A stretch of 15,512 bases of DNA from Sulfurimonas sp. (GTDB lineage Bacteria > Campylobacterota > Campylobacteria > Campylobacterales > Sulfurimonadaceae). Position numbers and translations under genes: made by a program. Below, in pieces: positions 7,848-14,008 of the stretch. The notes beneath the pieces are model-generated. The model worked only from the letters and a program-made list of their open reading frames with translations, was not told the DNA's origin and ran no database searches. How positions within the stretch are numbered: position 1 is the first letter of the stretch; every line of letters starts with the position of its first letter. The DNA lies in NCBI GenBank assembly GCA_024762705.1, contig JANTGW010000009.1, forward strand, positions 1 through 15,512, in the 5' to 3' direction.

Positions 7848-8357
7848 ATGAAATATAAAAATAAATCATTAAAGCTTGCTGAGTTTGCAAGAGAGCTCTT
7901 AACTAAAAGATCTGTTGAAGACGGTCTGCCTCTCATATCCAAATATGTTAAAGATGTCATAGGTGCTGAAAGATGCTCTATTTTCATTTATGATGCCGGT
8001 GAAAACAAAATGTGGACAACATTGGCTGACGGAGTGGAAAAAATCACGCTTCCTGCAGACAAAGGTCTGGTAGGCTATACGCTTAAGGCAAAAAAACCTG
8101 TAATGACAAATGATGCATACAGACATCCCGAATTTTTGCCTGAGATTGATTCTACGACCGGTTACATTACCAAAAATATCATTACGGCACCTATCTTTAG
8201 CTCAAAAAGAGAGATTATCGGAGTAATGGAACTTTTAAACAAAGAAGAAGGTTTCGATGAAGAAGATGTACGATTTATGATATTCTTTGCACATTATGTG
8301 AGCGGATTCTTAGAACTGCTGAACACTTATATAGACCAAGAAAAGAGAGTAGATTAA
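7848..8357 (+). CDS. Single-domain GAF sensor protein, first of a tandem pair
   Basis: A soluble 169-residue protein that is almost only a GAF domain. Residues 1-38 form helices; the fold runs from 'RCSIFIYD' (42-49) through 'LPADKGLVGYTLKAKKP' (68-84) to 'GVMELLNKEEGF' (125-136). The stretch N131-K132...F136...E139-D140 resembles the NKxnFxxxDE signature of cyclic-nucleotide-binding GAF domains of phosphodiesterases and CyaB. No output domain is attached, so it would act by binding a ligand and a partner protein. The next gene, one base after this stop, encodes a close paralogue. Ligand and partner are unknown; cyclic nucleotide is a suggestion from the motif. Confidence 0.85.
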   Translation: MKYKNKSLKLAEFARELLTKRSVEDGLPLISKYVKDVIGAERCSIFIYDAGENKMWTTLADGVEKITLPADKGLVGYTLKAKKPVMTNDAYRHPEFLPEIDSTTGYITKNIITAPIFSSKREIIGVMELLNKEEGFDEEDVRFMIFFAHYVSGFLELLNTYIDQEKRVD

Positions 8358-8358
8358 T

Positions 8359-8844
8359 ATGAAACAAGTGAGTAGAATTGCCGAATTTGGTAAAAAGTTA
8401 ATGGCGACTGAAGATATGCACAATGTTATAGAGTTGATAAGTGAAGAAGCAAAGGAGTTGGTTGGGGCACAAAGATGTTCTATATTTATAGTGGACAACG
8501 ATGATAAAATGCTTTGGACAACACATAGTGACGGTATGGGTAAAATCATCGTCGCACTTGATTCGGGCATAGTTGGTGCCACATACAACAGTAAAAGCCC
8601 ACAGGTGGTGAACAATCCTTATGAAGATGAAAGATTTTTACCAAATATAGACAAAAAAAGTGGTTATACAACTGAGAATATGATAACGATCCCAATATTT
8701 GACTCCAAACGTGAAGTTGTTGGAGTCATTCAGCTTTTAAACAAAGAGGGTGGTTTTAGCGAAGAAGATGTGCAAACACTGACATTTTTTGCCAACTATG
8801 TCAGCGGAAGCCTGGAGCTTGCACTTATAGCACAAAAGCTATAA
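8359..8844 (+). CDS. Single-domain GAF sensor protein, second of a tandem pair
   Basis: A 161-residue paralogue of the preceding GAF protein. Shared blocks include 'RCSIFI', 'WTT.SDG', 'FLP.ID..SGY.T.N', 'SKRE..GV..LLNKE.GF.EEDV' and 'FFA.YVSG.LEL', spread along the whole chain, which shows a tandem gene duplication. It keeps the NKFDE-like residues (N128, K129, F133, E136-D137). Glu or Asp residues in the pocket region differ from the first copy ('IVALDSGIVGATY' against 'ITLPADKGLVGYT'), so ligand choice may differ. It starts one base after the first gene's stop and ends 7 bp before the convergent transglycosylase stop. No output domain or membrane segment is seen. Confidence 0.85.
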   Translation: MKQVSRIAEFGKKLMATEDMHNVIELISEEAKELVGAQRCSIFIVDNDDKMLWTTHSDGMGKIIVALDSGIVGATYNSKSPQVVNNPYEDERFLPNIDKKSGYTTENMITIPIFDSKREVVGVIQLLNKEGGFSEEDVQTLTFFANYVSGSLELALIAQKL

Positions 8845-8851
8845 AAAGGTT

Positions 8852-9832
8852 TTATTGTTTTTGTAGAGTTTTGTGTGCGTCGTATGCCAGGCGAAGTACG
8901 CCTACGGCATAATTGGAAGAATTATTGTAGCGCATGATTTTTTGTACATACATTTTCATATAGTCTAAATACTCTTTTTCTTTAGTAAAACATTTGTATT
9001 TTTTGTTTGTTTTTTTATTCTTTTCATAACAAAAAGAGGCATTATCGTATTTATAGGCATATGCATACCACTCTTTCTCTATTAAAGGAACATTGGGCAT
9101 TTTATCCCACTCTATGAGTGTGTCAAATTTTGCCTTTACATGTAAGAACTTAGCAGCAGATAAAATGGCATCTTCCATCTTTGTCAGATCTGCGACTTTG
9201 CCTTTATGCGAGTCAGTATAGATAAAACTGTTTGGCATAAACTGTGGGATGCCGACAGCACCGGCGTAAGAGCTTGGCAGGTTGCATTGTTCGGGTTTGA
9301 CGCCTTTTTTGTAGCAATGCTCAATAATGGCAGCCATATTCGTTTTGCCCATCTTAAGCAGCCATTTGTTTCTATGCGTATCTGGTTTTGTGCGTACTAC
9401 TATGGTGTTAAAGACGATGAAGGCATCATGTGTGGGTTTGATTTTTCCGAGTTTGGTCTCTTTGAGTAAAATCGCTGCGATGATCTCACGGTTGACACCA
9501 TATTTTTTTTCGGCGTAGTCATAGACTTTTTTATAGCGTTTTAAATGTTGTACCATTTTTGGCACAAACTTGATCAGTACATTATTTGCCTGTTTCTCTT
9601 TTTCTTTATGGTACTTTATCTTTGAAGGCTGCAGGTATTTCCAGCTGATCTCATCATATTTTTGTGTTTTGAAGTAGGAGAGCAGAAACTCATTGGCATA
9701 TTTGTAACTGACACCGTGTTTGACGACTTTTTTACAAATATCTTCATAATGTTTGTTTTGAAAGGTACAGTTGTCGTATTTTGCAAAAAGCACAGTGCTT
9801 AGAGCAAGGAGTAATAATAGTTTAGTTCTCAT
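8852..9832 (-). CDS. Exported MltB-type lytic murein transglycosylase (GH103-like)
   Basis: Cuts the MurNAc-GlcNAc bond of murein and leaves 1,6-anhydro-MurNAc ends. It has 326 residues. Residues 1-17 form a Sec signal peptide ending 'VLFA'; there is no lipobox Cys, so it should be soluble periplasmic, unlike E. coli MltB. The probable catalytic acid is Glu125 in 'AAILLKETKLG', and 'SSYAGAVGIPQFMPNSF' (187-203) is the family's second hallmark. Last gene of the recycling operon; its ATG overlaps the murU end by 11 bp. No good ribosome site stands before it, which fits coupling to murU. It would supply the anhydro-muropeptides that the genes upstream process. A TTACATGTAA site encodes L230-H-V. 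Confidence 0.88.
   Translation of the reverse strand: MRTKLLLLLALSTVLFAKYDNCTFQNKHYEDICKKVVKHGVSYKYANEFLLSYFKTQKYDEISWKYLQPSKIKYHKEKEKQANNVLIKFVPKMVQHLKRYKKVYDYAEKKYGVNREIIAAILLKETKLGKIKPTHDAFIVFNTIVVRTKPDTHRNKWLLKMGKTNMAAIIEHCYKKGVKPEQCNLPSSYAGAVGIPQFMPNSFIYTDSHKGKVADLTKMEDAILSAAKFLHVKAKFDTLIEWDKMPNVPLIEKEWYAYAYKYDNASFCYEKNKKTNKKYKCFTKEKEYLDYMKMYVQKIMRYNNSSNYAVGVLRLAYDAHKTLQKQ
8883..8911. other. 11-bp inverted repeat (hairpin) in the 3' end of the transglycosylase gene
   Basis: TATGCC and AGGCG pair with CGCCT and GGCATA around a loop AAGTA, with a 2-base bulge. It is GC-rich against its surroundings and starts 39 nt after the stop of the second GAF gene. No T-run follows on either strand, so it is not a standard intrinsic terminator. 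It may end or protect the GAF transcript, or only reflect the codons of 'VGVLRLAY'. Confidence 0.4.
9136..9145. repeat. TTACATGTAA palindrome, copy 4 (transglycosylase)
   Basis: Exact copy encoding L230-H-V-K of the MltB-like protein. Confidence 0.9.
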
Positions 9833-10481
9833 TTATATCTTTTAACCTTTTTGGTGTGCCGATATCGTGCCACATCTTGTTAAACAGCTCTCCGCTGACA
9901 CGTTTTTTTTCTATATTTTCTCTCAAAAGAGGTGCCAGTGGGCTTTTTTGTAACGTCACATCTTCAAAGAGTTTTGGATGGTAATAGCCTATGCCGGAAA
10001 AGGTGTACATCGTATCCGCTATATTTGTGACACGGCCGTTTTGCAGTCCAAAATCACCCTGTGGATTGTGTTCAGGGTTTTGTACTAAAATAAGGTGAGC
10101 GAGCATACCCTCTTCGAGTGTAAAATCCGGATTGAATTCATAGTCACAGAATACGTCGCCGTTGACGACCAAAAAAGGTGCATCACCTAAAAGAGGCAGC
10201 GCTTTTTTAATCCCGCCCGCACTCTCTAAGGCTCCACTTTGCTGTTCGTCAGAGTAGTGAATCTGTACGCCCCATTTTGAGACGTCTTTTAAATACTCAG
10301 GAATCTTATGTCCCAGATGCGCGATGTTGATGACGATCTCTTTAAAGCCGTTTTTTGCCAGTCTTTCTATATGCCACTCAATGAGGGGTTTACCCTTTAC
10401 ATGTAACAAGGGTTTTGGCAGGGAGTCGGTAAGCGGACGCATACGCTCGCCGCGTCCGGCTGCAAGTATCATGGCTTTCAT
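9822..10481 (-). CDS. murU: N-acetylmuramate alpha-1-phosphate uridylyltransferase
   Basis: Joins MurNAc-alpha-1-phosphate and UTP to give UDP-MurNAc, the last step of the anabolic recycling shunt first known from Pseudomonas. It has 219 residues, the usual size. The nucleotide loop is 'LAAGRGERMRPLT' (6-18) with 'PKPLL' after it; 'SAGGIKKALPLLGDAPF' (87-103) and the metal-binding 'VVNGDV' (Asp109) follow; 'WHDIGTPKRL' (Asp206) closes the site. A general sugar-1-phosphate nucleotidyltransferase (glucose or mannose) would look similar, but the 4-bp ATGA overlap with amgK and the operon context favour MurU. A TTACATGTAA site encodes L26-H-V at a place where relatives usually have Leu/Val-x-Val, with no insertion. 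Confidence 0.88.
   Translation of the reverse strand: MKAMILAAGRGERMRPLTDSLPKPLLHVKGKPLIEWHIERLAKNGFKEIVINIAHLGHKIPEYLKDVSKWGVQIHYSDEQQSGALESAGGIKKALPLLGDAPFLVVNGDVFCDYEFNPDFTLEEGMLAHLILVQNPEHNPQGDFGLQNGRVTNIADTMYTFSGIGYYHPKLFEDVTLQKSPLAPLLRENIEKKRVSGELFNKMWHDIGTPKRLKDINEN
10397..10406. repeat. TTACATGTAA palindrome, copy 5 (murU)
   Basis: Exact copy encoding L26-H-V-K just after the conserved 'PKPL' of MurU, without an insertion relative to the family pattern. Confidence 0.9.
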
Positions 10482-11419
10482 TGTGTGAGTTCCTCTAAAA
10501 GTTTTGCGAACTCTTTTGTCTCATCATACCGTGAAGCGGTCTCAAGAACATAACGAAGTGTGAGCGGAATATCTTTTAAATACCCGTCCTTACCGTCACG
10601 CAGATGCAGACGTGAAAAAATGCCCAGCACTTTTATGTGCCGCTGCAAGCCCATAAAGTCAAACCATTTCAAAAATGCTTCATCTGTTACATGTAAGCCT
10701 TTTTTACGGGCATATAAAAGTGCCAACTCTTCTATTTCTTTGTGCTCATAGGCAATGTAGCAGTCTTTGAGCAGTGAGACCAAGTCATATGTAATTGCAC
10801 CGTTCATAGCATCTTGATAATCAATGATCCCAAGTTCATTTTTCGGCGTGAGTAAGATGTTACGTGAATGAAAATCACGGTGTACGAAAACATTTTGCGG
10901 CTGAGAGAGTACGACTTGTGAAATGGCATCAAGCGTGGAGGCTATAAGCTTTTTTTGTTCACTGCTCAAAGCAAGGGCAAGCTTTTTCTCAAGATACCAC
11001 TCCTGCATGAGATCCATCTCAGCATGCAAGAACCCTTTGTCATACAGAGGCAGTCCGCGGGCATTTGCATCTTGCATTTTTATGATCTCATCTATCGCTT
11101 TTTCATAAAGCTCTTTGTAGTTTTGCGAGTTTAGTACATCGAGTAGATTGGTATTACCGAAATCTTCAAGTATCAAAAATCCCAGTTCTAGATTCTGTGT
11201 GAAGATTTTAGGTGCTTTGACCTTGGTAGCAAGAAGCCTTTTGGTAACATCCAAGAAAGGTTTGAGTGACTCTTTTTCCAAGGACGCATCCATCAAAATC
11301 AAACTTGTACCAGCATTTGAGAGTCTATAGTATTTTCTAAAACTAGCATCTGCAGAAGCAACGGTTAGTTTGTAGTCTTTGTAAGGTGTTTGTTCTAACC
11401 ACTCTTTAATTTGCTGCAT
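10478..11419 (-). CDS. amgK: Anomeric MurNAc/GlcNAc kinase AmgK (APH-fold)
   Basis: Phosphorylates MurNAc at the anomeric carbon to give MurNAc-alpha-1-phosphate, the MurU substrate. The 313-residue chain has the aminoglycoside-phosphotransferase fold: 'SADASFRKYYRL' (22-33) for the nucleotide loop, catalytic 'HRDFHSRNIL' with H180, D182 and N187, and metal-binding 'IIDYQDA' with D200. The opening and the 'YQDA' block are those of AmgK rather than of antibiotic kinases. GGAG stands 7 nt before the ATG. The start overlaps the anmK end by 14 bp and the stop overlaps murU as ATGA. A TTACATGTAA site encodes L242-H-V in a loop. Confidence 0.88.
   Translation of the reverse strand: MQQIKEWLEQTPYKDYKLTVASADASFRKYYRLSNAGTSLILMDASLEKESLKPFLDVTKRLLATKVKAPKIFTQNLELGFLILEDFGNTNLLDVLNSQNYKELYEKAIDEIIKMQDANARGLPLYDKGFLHAEMDLMQEWYLEKKLALALSSEQKKLIASTLDAISQVVLSQPQNVFVHRDFHSRNILLTPKNELGIIDYQDAMNGAITYDLVSLLKDCYIAYEHKEIEELALLYARKKGLHVTDEAFLKWFDFMGLQRHIKVLGIFSRLHLRDGKDGYLKDIPLTLRYVLETASRYDETKEFAKLLEELTQ
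10687..10696. repeat. TTACATGTAA palindrome, copy 6 (amgK)
   Basis: Exact copy encoding L242-H-V-T in a C-terminal loop of AmgK. Confidence 0.9.
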
Positions 11420-12512
11420 AAATAGCTCCTGCTATAGAATCTTCTTGACTGCCTGTCACACTGCTGAGTGCAAGCGGTTCTTTGTGCATACGTTTTTTTG
11501 CAAACCAGGCAAAGGCCATAGCCTCTAAAAAATCACTGCTTATGCCGAGTGCATCACTTGCCAAAACTTCTGCACGACAGAGCTCCCTGAGTCTTTGCAG
11601 CAAAAAGCTGTTTTTGGCTCCGCCGCCGCAGATGATGAGCTGTGCTGAGTCCGTGTTGTTGACATCCTTGGCTATTGTTTGCGCTGTAAGTTCCAAAAGC
11701 GTTCTTTGTACCTGTGCATCACTGAGATGTTCAAATCCTTGGAGTTTTTGTGTGAGCCAGGCCTTATTAAAATACTCTCTGCCCGTACTTTTTGGCGGTT
11801 GTTGTCTGAAATACGCATCATCAAGCATTTTTTCAAGCAGGGCTTCATCTGGTTGGGCACTTTTGGCAAAAACACCATCTGTATCAAACTTCTGCTGCTG
11901 TGTCTTTTGTATCCAAAGGTCCATCAAAACATTGCCACAGCCGACATCCCATCCTTGCAATGTGTCAAAAAGTAAAGAGATGTTTGCCATGCCGCCGATG
12001 TTTACAAGTGCCGTTTTTTGCTCCGAATTTGCAAATAAAAACTTATGAAATAGCGGTGCAAAAGGCGCACCCTCTCCGCCGTGAGCGATGTCCATTCTTC
12101 GAAAATCAGCTACAGTATCAATGCCGGTTTTGGCTGCAACAATGTTGGGGTTGCCAAGCTGCATGGAAAAAGGATAAGCAGAGTTTGGCTCGTGCCAAAG
12201 TGTTTGTCCGTGCAGACCGATGGCTGTAATACCATTTACATGTAAAGCGTTTTTTTGCATAAAATCATTAATGCACTCTGCAAAAAGCATCCCTAGTTTT
12301 GTGTCACATTCACCCAGTTGCTTGAGTGATACATCTGAAGCAATAAGGAATAATATTTCATCTTTAAGTGCTTTTGGAAACGGGTACTCATGGGAGGTAA
12401 GAAGCTTGCAGTCTGTCCCATCTATCGCACATAAGGCAAGGTCAATCCCGTCAAGACTTGTCCCGCTCATTACACCGATGTAGAGTTTTTGCATTTTTTC
12501 TGTTTGTGTCAT
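11406..12512 (-). CDS. anmK: Anhydro-N-acetylmuramic acid kinase
   Basis: Opens the 1,6-anhydro ring of anhMurNAc with ATP and gives MurNAc-6-phosphate in the cytoplasm. About 368 residues, the usual size. Markers in order: 'GVMSGTSLDGID' near the N-terminus, 'IGLHGQT', 'DFRRMDIAHGGEGAPFAP', 'VNIGGMANIS' and 'WDVGCGNVLMD'. Start choice: ATG at 12512 is used here; TTG at 12518 would add two residues and ATG at 12494 would remove six. No ribosome site stands before any of them, but an extended -10 box places a transcript start on the A of the 12512 ATG. Its product is MurNAc-6-P, yet AmgK needs free MurNAc, so a MupP-like phosphatase is needed and is not in the window. A TTACATGTAA site encodes a Leu-His-Val near residue 90. 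Confidence 0.93.
   Translation of the reverse strand: MTQTEKMQKLYIGVMSGTSLDGIDLALCAIDGTDCKLLTSHEYPFPKALKDEILFLIASDVSLKQLGECDTKLGMLFAECINDFMQKNALHVNGITAIGLHGQTLWHEPNSAYPFSMQLGNPNIVAAKTGIDTVADFRRMDIAHGGEGAPFAPLFHKFLFANSEQKTALVNIGGMANISLLFDTLQGWDVGCGNVLMDLWIQKTQQQKFDTDGVFAKSAQPDEALLEKMLDDAYFRQQPPKSTGREYFNKAWLTQKLQGFEHLSDAQVQRTLLELTAQTIAKDVNNTDSAQLIICGGGAKNSFLLQRLRELCRAEVLASDALGISSDFLEAMAFAWFAKKRMHKEPLALSSVTGSQEDSIAGAIYAAN
12236..12245. repeat. TTACATGTAA palindrome, copy 7 (anmK)
   Basis: Exact copy encoding Leu-His-Val-Asn shortly before 'ITAIGLHGQT' of AnmK. Confidence 0.9.
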
Positions 12513-12518
12513 GGTCAA

Positions 12519-12527
12519 ATTATAGCA
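12519..12527 (-). promoter_or_regulatory. Extended -10 promoter directly before anmK, possible leaderless start
   Basis: The minus strand reads TGCTATAAT, a perfect extended -10 box (TGnTATAAT), with T-rich sequence before it and no -35. The predicted first transcribed base is 12512, the A of the anmK ATG. No ribosome binding site is present, unlike for amgK, murU and the symporter. It would let anmK-amgK-murU-mltB be expressed apart from the two upstream genes. Confidence 0.45.
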
Positions 12528-12535
12528 ATTAAAGA

Positions 12536-14008
12536 TTAAAGCTTGGAAGGACTTGTTTGCATGATCAAAAATGCAACCATTGTTCCTAAAACCATTTGCA
12601 AGGCAAAACCTATATGTATACCGGATATATAAGGCTGTAATATTAAAACAGTAAGGAATCCGCCGACTAATGCATAGGGAACAGTTTTGGCACTGCCTCT
12701 TGAAGTAAAAACTGCACTAAAAAAGACACCAAGTAGTCCCGTGTAGGCAAAGGTCATTACACCTAGTGCAAAACTGACAAGTGACAGTTCACTCTCTCTT
12801 TGCCAGAAGTAACTTATGATGGCCATGAGTGAGAGAATGAGAGCGAAAATAAGCACGGCATTGCGTGAAGCTTTTAAAAAATGTGCTTCATCCGTTTTGG
12901 GATCTCTTTGTATTTTCCAAGGTCTGTACAAATCTTCCACCGCGACAGAGGCCATAGCACCTAAAACAGAGTTCGTACTTGAGAGTGCTGCGGCAATGGC
13001 TCCGACTGTTACAAGACCTCGAAGACCTGAGGGCATCTCATTTAAAATGTAGTACATAAATATCGTGATGCTCTCACCTTGAAAGTTCTGTGTGACCTCG
13101 CTTGTCTGATAATGCACAAATAGAAGTGCACCGATGCCTAAAAAAAGTAAAACGATGGGAATAGTAAAAATTATGGAGAGTATGAGCGATTTTGCGGCAT
13201 CATTTTTGTTCTTACAGCTGAGCACTCTTTGCGTCATGTCCTGGTCCAGCCCGAATGCGGCTATATTTAAAAGCAGCCAGCCGCTAAAAAGTGCCAAAAT
13301 ACTGAACTTACCATCAAGAGAAGTGTCTATTACATGTAACTTGTTGTGTGCTTGTAAAATCTGCAGTATATCGACATTATGAAGTGAAACATAGAGGTAC
13401 CAAAAGACCAAAATTCCTGCACCGACATAGGTGGCTGCTTGAATGACGTCACTGAAAATGATGGACTTTATGCCGCCAAAATAGGTATAGGCCAAAGCAC
13501 CCAGTATTAAAAGGAAGATAGAAATAAGCATATGTATAAAGCTGATGTCTAAAAAAAGTATCATACTCACAGCAAGTGCGCCGATGTAAAGTCTGGCTCC
13601 GCTTGCCATGATGCGCCCGAGTAAGAACATCAACCCTGCCTGCTTTTTCGCACTCTCACCGTAGCGTGTTTGTAAAAGTTCATAAACCGTGACGACCTTG
13701 TATTTGTAAAACTTCGGCACAAAGACCACTGAGATGAAGACAACGGCCATAAGAGCAGAAATATAAAAACCTATGAAGGTCAAATCATGTACATAAGCAA
13801 ACTCGGGAACACCCAAAAACGTAGCGGCTGACTGTGATGTGGCAACGATGGAGATGGCAACAGCGAGCATCGGCATAGTGTTGGAGCTGACAAAATAGTC
13901 TCTTGCGGATTTGACTTGAAACTGCGAAAAGAGGTAAGAACTGATGGCAAGCACCAGAAAATAGGCCGCAAAAACGAACCAGTCCAAAGAAGAGAAACCG
14001 TTACTCAT
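12536..14008 (-). CDS. Sodium/solute symporter, candidate amino-sugar importer
   Basis: A 490-residue inner-membrane transporter of the SSS family with about 13 hydrophobic helices, the usual count and length. The family signature is 'YFGGIKSIIFSDVIQ' (176-190), and 'FGLDQDMTQRVLSCKN' (252-267) is the common block after the next helix. The substrate cannot be read from sequence. Its place between the NagZ-amidase gene (8-bp overlap) and anmK (23 bp) suggests uptake of a murein sugar such as anhMurNAc or MurNAc. From memory, a Tannerella MurNAc transporter also belongs to this superfamily, which would fit. AAGG stands 6 nt before the ATG. A TTACATGTAA site encodes L224-H-V in the loop between two helices. 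Confidence 0.87.
   Translation of the reverse strand: MSNGFSSLDWFVFAAYFLVLAISSYLFSQFQVKSARDYFVSSNTMPMLAVAISIVATSQSAATFLGVPEFAYVHDLTFIGFYISALMAVVFISVVFVPKFYKYKVVTVYELLQTRYGESAKKQAGLMFLLGRIMASGARLYIGALAVSMILFLDISFIHMLISIFLLILGALAYTYFGGIKSIIFSDVIQAATYVGAGILVFWYLYVSLHNVDILQILQAHNKLHVIDTSLDGKFSILALFSGWLLLNIAAFGLDQDMTQRVLSCKNKNDAAKSLILSIIFTIPIVLLFLGIGALLFVHYQTSEVTQNFQGESITIFMYYILNEMPSGLRGLVTVGAIAAALSSTNSVLGAMASVAVEDLYRPWKIQRDPKTDEAHFLKASRNAVLIFALILSLMAIISYFWQRESELSLVSFALGVMTFAYTGLLGVFFSAVFTSRGSAKTVPYALVGGFLTVLILQPYISGIHIGFALQMVLGTMVAFLIMQTSPSKL
13330..13339. repeat. TTACATGTAA palindrome, copy 8 (symporter)
   Basis: Exact copy encoding L224-H-V-I in a non-membrane loop of the symporter. Confidence 0.9.

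Noticed and set aside
8883..8911. Intrinsic (Rho-independent) terminator
   Set aside because: The stem is good but no T-run follows on either strand.
10478..11419. Aminoglycoside resistance kinase
   Set aside because: The fold is the same, but the sequence blocks, the ATGA overlap with murU and the position after anmK point to AmgK.
11482..12048. 188-codon plus-strand reading frame opposite anmK
   Set aside because: Rich in Ser and Cys, no domain, fully antisense to a well-conserved kinase. Similar frames opposite gltX (5445-5885) and elsewhere are rejected for the same reason.
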